DNA from: Collinsella aerofaciens
GTDB taxonomy: Bacteria > Actinomycetota > Coriobacteriia > Coriobacteriales > Coriobacteriaceae
Length of the DNA: 64,000 nt
Reading direction: 5' to 3'
Assembly (NCBI RefSeq): GCF_005844325.1
Contig: NZ_SPFY01000001.1
Coordinates: 1 to 64,000, forward strand
Within the stretch, counting starts at the first letter, position 1. Each line of letters begins with the position of its first letter. Of the stretch, positions 19,099 to 28,454 are shown piece by piece. The notes beneath the pieces were generated by a model. It did not search any database. It was not told the origin of the DNA and saw nothing but the letters and a program-made list of their open reading frames with translations. The position numbers and the translations under genes are program-made.

Positions 19099-20820
19099 AT
19101 GACCCGAGCAATGTATATGTCTAAGCTCTATGCGCCGACGCTCAAAGAGGATCCGGCCGACGCCGAGCTTGCAAGCCATCGTCTGCTGCTTCGTGCCGGT
19201 ATGATCCGCAAGGAGGCCGCCGGTCTGTATTCCTATCTGCCGCTCGCTTGGCGCTCGATTCGTAAGATCGAGAACATCGTGCGCGACGAGATGGACGCCG
19301 CCGGCGCCCAGGAGCTCATGATGCCCATTATGGTCGATGCCGAGCTGTGGCGTGAGTCCGGCCGCATCGATGCCTATGGCAAGGAGCTCGTGCGCTTTGA
19401 CGACCGTCATGGTCGCGAGTTTGTGCTGGGCCCCACGCACGAGGAGACCGTCACGGCCCTGGTGCGCAACGAGCTGCGCTCCTATAAGCAGCTGCCCGTC
19501 AACCTGTACCACATTCAGGACAAGTTCCGTGATGAGTTCCGTCCCCGCTTTGGCCTGATGCGCGGCCGTGAGTTCATCATGAAGGACGCCTACAGCTTCT
19601 CTGCCACGCAGGAGAGTCTGCAGGAGGAGTACGACAAGATGAAGCAGGCCTACGCCAACATCTGCGAGCGCTGCTACATCAAGGCTCTGCCCGTCGTCGC
19701 CGATTCTGGCGAGATCGGTGGCGATACCTCCGTCGAGTACATGGCTTTGGCTGACGCCGGCGAGGCTTCGCTCGTCTACTGCGACGATTGCGGCTTCGCT
19801 GCCGATGACGAGGCTGCAAGCACCAAGGTCGTCGTGACCGAGGGTCCTGGTGACGGTACGCTCACCAAGGTTGAGACTCCGGGCATGGGCACCATTGAGG
19901 CTGTTGCTAAGTTCTTTGGGTTCCCCGAGAACGGCACGCGCAAGTCGCTGGCACTCATCGACGCCGAGGGCAAGCCGGTCGTGGCCATTGTTCCGGGCGA
20001 TCACGAGCTCAACGATTGCAAGGCCGAGCACGTCTTTGGCAAGGGCTATCGCATGATGACCGACGAGGAGCTTCAGGCGAACGGTCTGCACAAGGGCTTT
20101 ATCGGACCGGTTAACCTGCCCGATGGCATTCGTCTGGTGTGCGATGAGAGCCTGCGCGAGTCCAAGCAGTGGGCCTGCGGTGCCAACGAGGTCGATTATC
20201 ACTTTACCGGTGCCTGCCCCGAGCGCGACTTTACCGTCGACGAGTGGGCCGATCTGGTCACCGTCGTCGCCGGCGATCCCTGCCCGCACTGCGGCAAGCC
20301 GCTCTCTGCTGCTCGCGGCATCGAGGTTTCCCAGGTCTTCCAGCTGGGCACCAAGTACTCCGAGGCCATGGGTGCTACCTTTATGGACGAGGACGGCAAG
20401 GAGAAGCCGCTTATCATGGGTTGCTACGGCGTGGGCGTGTCTCGCTCGCTCGCTGCCGTCGTGGAGCAGCACAACGACGAGCATGGCATCGTCTGGCCGG
20501 TCTCCGTTGCCCCGTACGAGGTTGCGGTGATTCCGCTCGACCCCAAGAAGGAGGAGTGCGCTACCGTTTGCGAACAGATCGTTGATGGCCTGTGCGCCGA
20601 GGGTATCGAGGTTGTCGTCGACGATCGCGATGAGCGTCCCGGCTTTAAGTTTGCCGACAATGACCTTATGGGCTTCCCGTATCAGGTGGTGCTCGGCAAG
20701 CGTGGCCTTAAGAACGGCACCGTTGAGCTCAAGGACCGTGCCACGGGCGAGCGCGAGGACGTGGCGATCGACGAGGTCGTCGCCAAGGTCGCCGAGCTTG
20801 TGAAGGCTGCCCGCCGTTAA
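19099..20820 (+). CDS. proS: Prolyl-tRNA synthetase (bacterial type with editing domain)
   Basis: Class II synthetase charging tRNA-Pro. Motif 1 (about residues 30-70), motif 2 (DKFRDEFRPRFGLMRGREF) and motif 3 (near GVGVSRSLAAVVEQ) are present. The INS editing domain is inserted at about 225-385, giving the 573-residue bacterial architecture. The start is the ATG immediately after the ispG stop, with AGGAGA just upstream; ATG 19114 is an alternative. It is the last gene of the long pyrH-to-proS operon, which ends in a very strong terminator. Confidence 0.96.
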   Translation: MTRAMYMSKLYAPTLKEDPADAELASHRLLLRAGMIRKEAAGLYSYLPLAWRSIRKIENIVRDEMDAAGAQELMMPIMVDAELWRESGRIDAYGKELVRFDDRHGREFVLGPTHEETVTALVRNELRSYKQLPVNLYHIQDKFRDEFRPRFGLMRGREFIMKDAYSFSATQESLQEEYDKMKQAYANICERCYIKALPVVADSGEIGGDTSVEYMALADAGEASLVYCDDCGFAADDEAASTKVVVTEGPGDGTLTKVETPGMGTIEAVAKFFGFPENGTRKSLALIDAEGKPVVAIVPGDHELNDCKAEHVFGKGYRMMTDEELQANGLHKGFIGPVNLPDGIRLVCDESLRESKQWACGANEVDYHFTGACPERDFTVDEWADLVTVVAGDPCPHCGKPLSAARGIEVSQVFQLGTKYSEAMGATFMDEDGKEKPLIMGCYGVGVSRSLAAVVEQHNDEHGIVWPVSVAPYEVAVIPLDPKKEECATVCEQIVDGLCAEGIEVVVDDRDERPGFKFADNDLMGFPYQVVLGKRGLKNGTVELKDRATGEREDVAIDEVVAKVAELVKAARR

Positions 20821-20850
20821 TCGGCGATTTCGCTTGTAGTTCGATATACG

Positions 20851-20899
20851 GGACGGCCCCGCATTTCTCCAGATAGGGGAGATGCGGGGCCGTCCTTTT
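20851..20899 (+). terminator. Intrinsic terminator of the pyrH-proS operon
   Basis: GGACGGCCCCGCAT pairs perfectly with ATGCGGGGCCGTCC across a loop and is followed by TTTTAT. Confidence 0.93.
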
Positions 20900-20925
20900 A
20901 TCTTGTCGGCGCGCTCAATCGCTAA

Positions 20926-20969
20926 AAGGAAAAACCCCACAGCCCATGCGAGCTGCGGGGTTTTCCTTT
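20926..20969 (-). terminator. Intrinsic terminator of the minus-strand kinase gene
   Basis: AAAACCCCACAGC (20931-20943) pairs with GCTGCGGGGTTTT (20952-20964). On the minus strand the stem is followed by TTTTTCC, so it serves the converging gene at 21002-21766. Flanking AAGGA/TCCTT could extend the stem. Confidence 0.85.
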
Positions 20970-21001
20970 GTGCCTCCGATGCGAAATGAATCGCTCAGAT
21001 A

Positions 21002-21766
21002 TTACTGATAATCGACGACGTCGATCCAGTTCTTAAGGAACTCATCGTTCACGTTGCGCTTACGAGCGAGCTCGGAAGCGGCAACGATGCTCGTCCACTG
21101 ACGCACGACCTGCATGGGCATGTCGGCGCGGTCGCAGTAGAGCTCCAGGTAGGCCTCGGCCTGATCCTTGCTGTTGAGGGCAAAGAGCAGGTAGGTGGTG
21201 GCAACGTCGGCAGCAGGGGAGCCCTGGGTGGCGTGTGCCCAGTCGCAGACGTACAGCTGACCGTCGTCGCCGACGATGACGTTGGAGGGGTTGAAGTCGC
21301 CGTGGCAAACCTTGAACTCCTTGGTCATACCGTCCAGACGCTCCTGAAGGTTGTAGCGCGTGGTGGCATTGAGCTGATCAAGGCTGTCGATCATGCGGGC
21401 GAACTTGTCGCGCTGACGGTTGAGCAGCGGGGAGGTGTAGCCGTGGATCTCGATCTGGAGGTCGACGAACATCTCGAGGTACTCACCGAAGCGCTGGGGC
21501 TCGGCAGTCATCTTCTCGGCAAGGGTAGTGCCCGGAACCTTCTCGGTCACGAGCGCCCAGCCGTTGGCGTTCTCGAGCTGGGAAACCTCGAGAGCCTTGG
21601 GGCTGCGGATGCCGCACTCATTGATGCGGGCAAGATTCAAAGCCTCGTTGAACACGTCGGAGACGGGCTTGGTCTCGTTAAAGACCTTGACGATCTTGTC
21701 GCCCAGGTCGTAAACGACCTTGTTGCCACGGCGGACGAGCTCGGTCTTGGAATCGGGTAGCAGCAT
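21002..21766 (-). CDS. APH/choline-kinase-fold phosphotransferase, substrate unknown
   Basis: A protein-kinase-like small-molecule kinase. The catalytic loop CHGDFNPSNVIV (H-x-D-x4-N form) is followed by the metal-binding Asp in VCDWAHATQG. LVTEKVPGTTL is the hinge region, and an N-terminal lobe Lys lies in DKIVKVFNE. At 254 residues it is a single domain. The family includes aminoglycoside, choline, homoserine and fructosamine kinases; the sequence does not say which. The ATG follows AAAGGATG. It lies 88 bp downstream of adhE on the same strand, with a hairpin between them, so it may be partly co-transcribed. I would not call it a resistance gene. Confidence 0.8.
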   Translation of the reverse strand: MLLPDSKTELVRRGNKVVYDLGDKIVKVFNETKPVSDVFNEALNLARINECGIRSPKALEVSQLENANGWALVTEKVPGTTLAEKMTAEPQRFGEYLEMFVDLQIEIHGYTSPLLNRQRDKFARMIDSLDQLNATTRYNLQERLDGMTKEFKVCHGDFNPSNVIVGDDGQLYVCDWAHATQGSPAADVATTYLLFALNSKDQAEAYLELYCDRADMPMQVVRQWTSIVAASELARKRNVNDEFLKNWIDVVDYQ

Positions 21767-21798
21767 GGTTGCATCCTTTCAACGATGCGATAGAAGCG

Positions 21799-21837
21799 AC
21801 GGCGGGGGTGTGTGAAACACCCGTGCACCCCCGCCGT
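21799..21837 (-). terminator. Strong intercistronic hairpin between adhE and the kinase gene
   Basis: ACGGCGGGGGTG (21799-21810) pairs perfectly with CACCCCCGCCGT (21826-21837). No T-run follows on the minus strand, so it may attenuate transcription or stabilise the adhE mRNA 3' end instead of fully terminating. Confidence 0.6.
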
Positions 21838-21854
21838 TAAAAACCGTGCTAGAA

Positions 21855-24503
21855 CTAGCAGACGGCGTAATCCTGAGGCTCTCGGCCGTAGTAGGCGTCC
21901 AGGTAGAGCTCCTTGATCTCGCTCATGAGCGGGTAGCGCGGGTTAGCGCCGGTGCACTGGTCGTTGAATGCCTGCTCGGTCATCTCGTCGAGGGTGTCGA
22001 GGAAGTACTTCTCGTCAACGCCGTACTCAGCGATGGTGTGCTTGACACCGATGAAGTCGCAGAGCTCGGTGAGCTTGGTGATGAAGTTCTCGAAGACCTC
22101 ACGGTCGTCCTTGCCGTCGATGCCGCAGTAACGAGCCATCTCGGCGTAGTTGTGCAGCGCGTTGGGGTAAGGATACTGAGAGAAGGTTCCCATCTTGACA
22201 GGAGCCTCGGCGGCGTTGTAACGCATGACGCGGGTCAGGATGACGGCGTTTGCGAGGCCGTGGGGCAGATGGTGGAAAGCGCCGAGCTTGTGGGCCATGG
22301 AGTGGTTGAGGCCCAGGAAGGCGTTACCGAATGCCATACCGGCCATGCAGGATGCGTTGTGCATCTCCTCGCGAGCGTGCGGATCCTTGGCACCGTTGGT
22401 GAAGGAGCTCGGGAGGTTCTCGAAGACGAGCTTTGCGGCGCGCTCGGAGAGGCCCTTGGTGTAATCGGAAGCCATGATGGAGACGTAGGACTCGATGGCG
22501 TGGGTCATGACGTCAATACCGGAAGCTGCGGTGAGGCCCTTCGGGGCGGTCATGCAGTTGTCGGCGTCGACGATAGCCATGTTGGGGAGCAGCGCGTAGT
22601 CGGCGAGCGGCCACTTGATGCCGGTCTCCTTGTCGGTGATGATGGCGAACGGCGTGCACTCGGAGCCAGTGCCCGAAGAGGTCGGGACGGCGACGAAGTA
22701 AGCCTTCTTGCCCATCTCGGGGAAGGTGAAGATACGCTTGCGGATGTCCATGAAGTCCATGGCCATGTCCTCGAAGTTCGCCTCGGGGTGCTCGTACATC
22801 ATCCACATGATCTTGCCGGCGTCCATTGCGGAACCGCCGCCGACGGCGATGATGACATCCGGCTCGAAGAGCGTCATCTGCTTGGCGCCGCGACGTGCGC
22901 ACTGCAGGGAGGGATCGGGCTCAACGTCGTAGAAGCAGTCGTGAGCGATGCCCATCTCATCGAGCTTGGCCTCGATGGCACGCGTGTTGCCATTCTTGAA
23001 GAGGAACTGGTCGGTAACGATGAAGGCGCGCTTCTTGCCCATTACGGTGCCGAGCTCGTCGAGCGCGACGGGCGTGCAGCCCTTCTTGAAGTAGACCTTC
23101 TCGGGTGCGCGGAACCACAGCATGTTCTCGCGGCGCTCTGCCACGGTCTTGACGTTGATCAAGTGCTTCACCCCAACGTTCTCGGAGACGGAGTTGCCAC
23201 CCCAGGAGCCGCAGCCCAGGGTTAGAGACGGCTTCATGCCGAAGTTGTAGAGGTCACCGATGCCGCCGTGCGAGGACGGGGTGTTGATGACGATGCGGCA
23301 GGCCTTCATGACGTGCTGGAACTTAGCGATCTTCTCGCTCTGTGCCGGGTGCACGTAGAGAGAGGCGGTGTGGCCCGGGCCACCTGCGAGGACGAGGTGC
23401 TCTGCCTTGTCAACGGCCTCCTGGAAGTCCTTGGCGTGATACATAGCGAGGACCGGGGAGAGCTTCTCGTGGGAGAACTCTTCCTTCTCGGGATCGGTGG
23501 AGGTGACCTCGGCGATCAGGATCTTGGTCTTGGCGGGAACCTCGATGCCGGCGAGCTCGGCGATCTTGGCGGCAGCCATGCCGGGGATGCGGTGATCGAG
23601 TGCGCCGTTCTTGAACATGGCGGCACGCAGGGCGTCCATCTCGGCACCCTGCTTGACGAAGTAGCAGCCGCGACGCTGGAACTCAGCCTTGACATCCTTG
23701 TAGATGGAGTCGAGGACGGTGACGGACTGCTCGGAAGCGCAGATCATGCCGTTGTCGAACGTCTTGGAGTGGATGATGGAGTTGACGGCGAGCTTGATGT
23801 CCGCGGTATCGTCGATGATGACCGGGGTGTTGCCGGCGCCGACGCCGAGTGCGGGCTTACCGGAGGAGTAAGCAGCCTTGACCATGCCCGGGCCACCGGT
23901 TGCGAGAATGATGTCGACGTCGCGCATGACCATGTTGGTCAGCTCGATGGACGGCTTGTCGACCCAGCCGATGATGCCCTCAGGAGCACCGGCCTTGACA
24001 GCTGCGTCGAGAACGAGCTTGGCGGCGGCGATGGTGCACTTGGCGGCTGCCGGGTGCGGGGAGATGATGATGGCGTTACGGGTCTTCAGGCAGATGAGCG
24101 TCTTGAAGATGGCCGTGGAGGTCGGGTTGGTGGTCGGGATGACAGCGCCAACGATACCGATCGGCTCGGCGACCTTGGTGATGCCGTAAGCGTCGTCGCG
24201 CTCGATGACACCGCAGGTCTTGGTGTTCTTGTAAGCGTTGTAGATGTACTCAGCGGCGTAGTGGTTCTTGATGACCTTGTCCTCGAGAACGCCACGGCCT
24301 GTCTCCTCGATGGCGAGCTTGGCCAAAGGAATACGAGCCTTGTTGGCGGCCATAGCAGCCTCGTAGAAGATCTTGTCTACCTGCTCCTGAGTGTACTCAG
24401 CGAATTTAGCCTGGGCCTCACGCATAGATTTGAGTTTGGCCTCAAGCGCCTCCACGTTGTCCACGATGGCGGGAGTAGTGTTTTCCGGTGACTTTTTCAC
24501 CAT
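21855..24503 (-). CDS. adhE: Bifunctional acetaldehyde-CoA/alcohol dehydrogenase AdhE
   Basis: Reduces acetyl-CoA to acetaldehyde and then ethanol, regenerating two NAD+ during fermentation; AdhE forms cytoplasmic helical spirosomes. The N-terminal aldehyde dehydrogenase half (about 1-440) has the catalytic Cys255 in GMICASEQ and GVGAGNTPV. The C-terminal iron-dependent alcohol dehydrogenase half (about 460-880) has GGGSAMDAGKIMW, SSGTGSE, and metal-binding His residues in LNHSMAHKLGAFHHLPHG. The 882-residue length matches the family. The ATG is preceded by AAGGAGA. A 300-bp upstream region contains candidate control sequences. It marks a mixed-acid/ethanol fermenter. Confidence 0.97.
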   Translation of the reverse strand: MVKKSPENTTPAIVDNVEALEAKLKSMREAQAKFAEYTQEQVDKIFYEAAMAANKARIPLAKLAIEETGRGVLEDKVIKNHYAAEYIYNAYKNTKTCGVIERDDAYGITKVAEPIGIVGAVIPTTNPTSTAIFKTLICLKTRNAIIISPHPAAAKCTIAAAKLVLDAAVKAGAPEGIIGWVDKPSIELTNMVMRDVDIILATGGPGMVKAAYSSGKPALGVGAGNTPVIIDDTADIKLAVNSIIHSKTFDNGMICASEQSVTVLDSIYKDVKAEFQRRGCYFVKQGAEMDALRAAMFKNGALDHRIPGMAAAKIAELAGIEVPAKTKILIAEVTSTDPEKEEFSHEKLSPVLAMYHAKDFQEAVDKAEHLVLAGGPGHTASLYVHPAQSEKIAKFQHVMKACRIVINTPSSHGGIGDLYNFGMKPSLTLGCGSWGGNSVSENVGVKHLINVKTVAERRENMLWFRAPEKVYFKKGCTPVALDELGTVMGKKRAFIVTDQFLFKNGNTRAIEAKLDEMGIAHDCFYDVEPDPSLQCARRGAKQMTLFEPDVIIAVGGGSAMDAGKIMWMMYEHPEANFEDMAMDFMDIRKRIFTFPEMGKKAYFVAVPTSSGTGSECTPFAIITDKETGIKWPLADYALLPNMAIVDADNCMTAPKGLTAASGIDVMTHAIESYVSIMASDYTKGLSERAAKLVFENLPSSFTNGAKDPHAREEMHNASCMAGMAFGNAFLGLNHSMAHKLGAFHHLPHGLANAVILTRVMRYNAAEAPVKMGTFSQYPYPNALHNYAEMARYCGIDGKDDREVFENFITKLTELCDFIGVKHTIAEYGVDEKYFLDTLDEMTEQAFNDQCTGANPRYPLMSEIKELYLDAYYGREPQDYAVC

Positions 24504-24815
24504 TTGTGTCTCCTTGCGATCGGAGATTTACCCTACGCCTTGCATGATAGCAAGAAATAATTCGGTAAACGGTCAGATTCCCGTAAAAGGCATACTAAAA
24601 CGCTTCAATCAAATGAACCGTTTCAACTAAATTATGCTACTTAGCGTAGGAAAGATCGGATGCTTTGCGCCTTGTAGGTGCCCTGAAGCCGTATTGGCCA
24701 GCATTTGGTTCCAGAGGGTTTTTGGCTTAAAGGCGTCGGGTTATCGAGAACGACTTTTGCATATTCATATGTTAGTAGTTGTCGTCTTACGATCAGTTGG
24801 TAGTCAATAAACCAA
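24504..24815. other. Non-coding region upstream of adhE
   Basis: No gene is visible in about 310 bp between adhE and the rpmB terminator. On the minus strand, TATCAT (complement of 24544-24549), preceded by TTGC, is a plausible adhE -10. Just upstream of it lies ACCGTTTACCG (complement of 24563-24573), an 11-mer also found at 754-764 upstream of ppdK. TTGAAACG and TTGAAGCG lie 18 bp apart on the minus strand farther up. The rest (24640-24800) shows nothing I can assign. Confidence 0.4.
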
Positions 24816-24846
24816 AAAGGCGCCCTCCGTAGGGGAGGGCGCCTTT
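24816..24846 (-). terminator. Intrinsic terminator of rpmB
   Basis: AAAGGCGCCCTCC pairs perfectly with GGAGGGCGCCTTT. On the minus strand it is followed by TTGG after a five-T stretch. Confidence 0.9.
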
Positions 24847-24914
24847 GGTAAGTTCTATGTGAACGCGAGGTCTTTGACCCGGAGAGTCCGAGGTACTTGT
24901 TGGTAAGACCTTAT

Positions 24915-25103
24915 TTAGGAGCGCGCAACCTTGCCGGACTTGAGGCAGGTGGAGCAAACGTTCATCTTGCGACGGTGACCGTCGACGACGACGTAAACGC
25001 GCTGGATGTTGGGGCGGAACTTACGGTTGGTGACGCGGTGAGAGTGGCTGATGGAGCGACCGGCAACGGGGTGCTTACCGCAAACTTCGCAAACTTTGGA
25101 CAT
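24915..25103 (-). CDS. rpmB: 50S ribosomal protein L28, zinc-ribbon form
   Basis: Large-subunit protein, 62 residues. Two Cys pairs, CEVC (5 and 8) and CSTC (50 and 53), make this the zinc-binding (C+) version of L28. In other actinobacteria this form is paired with a zinc-free paralogue used in zinc starvation; no paralogue is seen here. ISHSHRVTNRKFRPNIQRV is the family core. The start is the ATG behind GGAGGGT; the frame stays open 16 codons farther upstream but without a ribosome site. It is a single-gene unit with its own promoter and terminator. Confidence 0.96.
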   Translation of the reverse strand: MSKVCEVCGKHPVAGRSISHSHRVTNRKFRPNIQRVYVVVDGHRRKMNVCSTCLKSGKVARS

Positions 25104-25157
25104 AACTGACCCTCCTTGGGCGACAAACGAACATGTCGCGTTAACAAACAAGCCTGA

Positions 25158-25166
25158 ACTATAGCA
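25158..25166 (-). promoter_or_regulatory. rpmB extended -10 promoter
   Basis: On the minus strand this reads TGCTATAGT, an extended -10 identical to the one upstream of rpsT (37847-37855). No clear -35 is visible. Confidence 0.6.
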
Positions 25167-25394
25167 CAGAAGCAGCTCCCTGTGCGTAATCTACACAGAG
25201 ATATTTCTCTTTTGGCGATAGTGCCCACGCCACGGCCCTGGACGTAGATCCGATTTGCGTGCAGCAGAGGGGATTATGCCAGCTCGCAACAAGGTTTTCA
25301 AGCTCGTCCCACAAATATATATAGGTTTATTGAGCGTTGGGCTCCGTTTACGGATTGCTCCGTATTTATGCTCGCAATTAAGCTCGAGGTTGGC

Positions 25395-25400
25395 TACACT
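25395..25400 (+). promoter_or_regulatory. Possible -10 of the pyr operon promoter
   Basis: TACACT in the context GGCTACACT. The -35 region (around 25372-25377) is poor. An alternative is TTGACC at 25406-25411 with TACCCA at 25429-25434. The remaining divergent region 25167-25394 between rpmB and pyrR shows no gene. Confidence 0.35.
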
Positions 25401-25430
25401 ATCCCTTGACCATTAAAGGGGTACGAGATA

Positions 25431-25517
25431 CCCACATGGAATTACATAGCTGCCATAGAGCAGCCCTTCCTTGTGGGTGTCTGGTCCGCTTTGAGCGGTC
25501 GGGCATCTATTTTTTTG
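25431..25517 (+). promoter_or_regulatory. PyrR-type transcription attenuator of the pyr operon
   Basis: Two mutually exclusive hairpins. An upstream stem pairs CCCACATGGA (25431-25440) with TCCTTGTGGG (25468-25477), with one mismatch. A terminator stem begins at 25476: GGTGTCTGG-CCGC pairs, through several G-U pairs, with GCGGTCGGGCATC (25495-25507) and is followed by TATTTTTTT. Bases 25476-25477 belong to both stems, so forming one limits the other. In the known system PyrR with UMP binds a loop in the upstream RNA and favours termination. The CCATAGAGCAG loop only roughly resembles the PyrR-binding consensus. Confidence 0.7.
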
Positions 25518-25534
25518 ACTGTGTCAACAGTCAA
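25515..25534 (+). repeat. Perfect 8-bp hairpin between attenuator and pyrR
   Basis: TTGACTGT-GTCA-ACAGTCAA, directly after the attenuator T-run and 11 bases before the pyrR Shine-Dalgarno. It could be a protein-binding palindrome or could shape the leader RNA; unknown. Confidence 0.6.
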
Positions 25535-25543
25535 GACATGTGA

Positions 25544-26140
<597 letters not shown>

Positions 26141-26144
26141 TACC

Positions 26145-27089
26145 GTGGCGTTCAACCATAAGCACCTGATCGACATTACCGAGTACTCCGAAGAGGACAT
26201 TAAGCTCATCCTCGAGACCGCCAAGGCGTTCTCCGAGGTCAACGAGCGTGCGATTAAGAAGGTCCCCACGCTCAAGGGCAAGACCATCGTCAACATGTTC
26301 AACGAGCCCTCGACGCGCACCCGCAGCTCCTTCGAGCTCGCCGAGAAGCGTCTTTCGGCCGACAGCCTCAACTTTGGCGGCTCCTCGACCTCCACGGTCA
26401 AGGGCGAGAGCCTTGTCGACACCGTCGAGACCCTCAACGCCTACAAGATCGACTGCATCGTCGTGCGCGACAAGCACGCCGGCGCGCCCTACATCGTCAC
26501 GCAGAACTCGCCCGCGAGCGTTATCTGCGCCGGCGACGGCAAGCACAACCACCCCACGCAGGCCCTGCTGGACCTGTATACCATCTGGGAGCACAAGGGT
26601 GACTTCCACGGTCTGAAGGTCGCCGTCGTCGGCGATATCGCGCACTCCCGCGTGTGCGGCTCGCTGATCCCCGCCCTTAAGATCATGGGCTGCGAGACCT
26701 ACGCCGTCGCCCCCGGCACGCTACTGCCGCCGGCGCCCGAGGTCCTGGGCTGCGACCACGTGACGAGCGACCTCGATTCCGTCCTGCCCGAGCTGGACGT
26801 CGTCTATATGCTACGCGTGCAGCAGGAGCGCCTCGAGGGCGCACCGTTCCCCACGATTCGTGAGTACCACAAGCTCTTCGGTCTGACCAAGGATCGCGAG
26901 AAGCTCATGAAGCCCGATGCGATCATCTGCCACCCGGGCCCCATCAACCGCGGCGTCGAGTTCGACTCCTATATGGCCGACCACCCGCAACGCTCCGTCA
27001 TCCTGGAGCAGGTCTACGCCGGCATCTGCGTGCGTATGGCTATCCTGTATCTGCTGCTTGGAGGTGCCGATAATGGCCTTGCTTCTTAA
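26145..27089 (+). CDS. pyrB: Aspartate carbamoyltransferase catalytic subunit
   Basis: Condenses carbamoyl phosphate with aspartate, the committed step of UMP synthesis. The carbamoyl-phosphate motif STRTRSSFE lies at about 52-60, followed by SSTSTVKGESLVDT and NHPTQALLDLYTI. C-terminal HPGPINRGVE is also typical. I start at GTG 26145, eight bases after GGGAGGTGA; GTG 26133 would sit on that site. No regulatory pyrI is present, so it is probably unregulated by nucleotides or Bacillus-like. The last 17 bp overlap pyrC. Confidence 0.96.
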   Translation: MAFNHKHLIDITEYSEEDIKLILETAKAFSEVNERAIKKVPTLKGKTIVNMFNEPSTRTRSSFELAEKRLSADSLNFGGSSTSTVKGESLVDTVETLNAYKIDCIVVRDKHAGAPYIVTQNSPASVICAGDGKHNHPTQALLDLYTIWEHKGDFHGLKVAVVGDIAHSRVCGSLIPALKIMGCETYAVAPGTLLPPAPEVLGCDHVTSDLDSVLPELDVVYMLRVQQERLEGAPFPTIREYHKLFGLTKDREKLMKPDAIICHPGPINRGVEFDSYMADHPQRSVILEQVYAGICVRMAILYLLLGGADNGLAS

Positions 27090-28362
27090 GAACGCCCACG
27101 TCGTCGATCCGTCCGTCGAGCTTGACGGTGTCGTCGACGTCCTGATTGACGGCGACAAGATCGCCGAGGTCGGCGAGAACCTCGCCGCCGAGGGAGCCGA
27201 GGTCCGCGACCTTTCCGGCAAGTATCTCGTCCCCGGCCTGGTGGATATGCACGTGCACCTGCGCGAGCCCGGCTACGAGGTCAAAGAGGATATCGAGAGT
27301 GGCACCCGTGCTGCTGCCAAGGGCGGCTTCACCGGCGTGTGCGCCATGCCCAACACCGATCCCGTCACCGATAACGGCACTGTCGTGGAGTTCGTCAAGG
27401 CCCGCGCTGCCGAGGTCGGCCACTGCCGCGTCTATCCGTCGGGCGCCATGACCCGCGGTCTTAAGGGCGAGGCCATGTCCGAGATGGGCGATATGGTCGC
27501 CCACGGCGCCGTCGCCTTCACCGACGACGGTCGCGGCGTGCAGGGCGCGGGCATGCTCCGTCGCTGCATGGACTACGGCAAGATGTTCGGCAAGGTCTTT
27601 ATGAGCCACTGCCAGGACGAGGATCTGGTCGGCCACGGTCAGATCAACGAGGGCAAGGTCTCGACTCGTCTGGCCCTCGAGGGTTGGCCGGCTGCCGGCG
27701 AGGAGCTTCAGATCGCCCGCGACATTGAGATCGCCAAGCTGACCGGTGCCAAGCTGCACATCCAGCACATCTCCACCGCTCACGGCCTGGAGCTCGTGCG
27801 TGCCGGTAAGGCCGCCGGTGTCCAGGTGACCTGCGAGGCTACCCCGCACCACATGTTCCTGACCGAGAACGACCTGGACGAGACCTACAACACCTCGCTC
27901 AAGGTCAATCCGCCGCTGCGCACCGACGAGGACGCCGAGGCCATCCGTCAGGGTGTCATCGACGGTACCGTCGACGTTATCGTCACCGATCACGCTCCCC
28001 ACACCCCGTGGGAGAAGGCCCGCGAGTTCGAGCTTGCGCCCTTTGGCATGATCGGTCTCGAGACCTCGCTGTCGCTCGTGCTCACCGAGCTGGTCAACAC
28101 GGGCAAGATGAGCATGGCTCGCATGGTCGAGCTCATGGCCATCAAGCCGCGTGAGATTCTGGGCCTCGACCAGGTTCAGGTCAAGGCGGGCTCCGTTGCC
28201 GACCTGACCGTGTTCGACCCCTCCGCAACCTGGACGGTTGGCGAGGACGGTTACGAGTCACGCGCCGAGAACTCCGGTTTTGCCGGCCGCACGCTTACCG
28301 GTCGTGCCACCGATGTGTTTGTCGGCGGTAAGCAGACGCTTGCCGACGGCTGCATCTGCTAG
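27073..28362 (+). CDS. pyrC: Dihydroorotase (class I)
   Basis: Zinc amidohydrolase cyclising carbamoyl aspartate to dihydroorotate. The 429-residue, Bacillus-type enzyme shows the HVHLREPG metal motif (His-x-His), SHCQDEDL, IQHISTAHG, and VTDHAPHTPWEK with the catalytic Asp. The start is ATG 27073 behind GGAGGT, inside the end of pyrB (17-bp overlap), so translation is coupled. It is followed after 92 bp by pyrK; that gap shows no terminator. Confidence 0.97.
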   Translation: MALLLKNAHVVDPSVELDGVVDVLIDGDKIAEVGENLAAEGAEVRDLSGKYLVPGLVDMHVHLREPGYEVKEDIESGTRAAAKGGFTGVCAMPNTDPVTDNGTVVEFVKARAAEVGHCRVYPSGAMTRGLKGEAMSEMGDMVAHGAVAFTDDGRGVQGAGMLRRCMDYGKMFGKVFMSHCQDEDLVGHGQINEGKVSTRLALEGWPAAGEELQIARDIEIAKLTGAKLHIQHISTAHGLELVRAGKAAGVQVTCEATPHHMFLTENDLDETYNTSLKVNPPLRTDEDAEAIRQGVIDGTVDVIVTDHAPHTPWEKAREFELAPFGMIGLETSLSLVLTELVNTGKMSMARMVELMAIKPREILGLDQVQVKAGSVADLTVFDPSATWTVGEDGYESRAENSGFAGRTLTGRATDVFVGGKQTLADGCIC

Positions 28363-28454
28363 CATAGCCTTATCGCTTTTATGCGCGGTGCCCTTGCGGT
28401 GCCGCGCTTTCTATTCGTTTGGACCATGCAACCGCATGGGGGATTGGAGCGTCT

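Noticed and set aside
21002..21766. Calling the APH-fold gene an aminoglycoside resistance determinant
   Set aside because: Only generic kinase motifs are visible; the family has many metabolic members and there is no mobile or resistance context.
23268..24491. Plus-strand ORF of 407 codons opposite adhE
   Set aside because: Antisense shadow of adhE; no recognisable domain or ribosome site.
24703..24709. TTTGGTT upstream of adhE, with TTTGGCT 19 bp later
   Set aside because: It lacks the 11-bp period and is on the strand opposite to adhE; a single heptamer is expected by chance.
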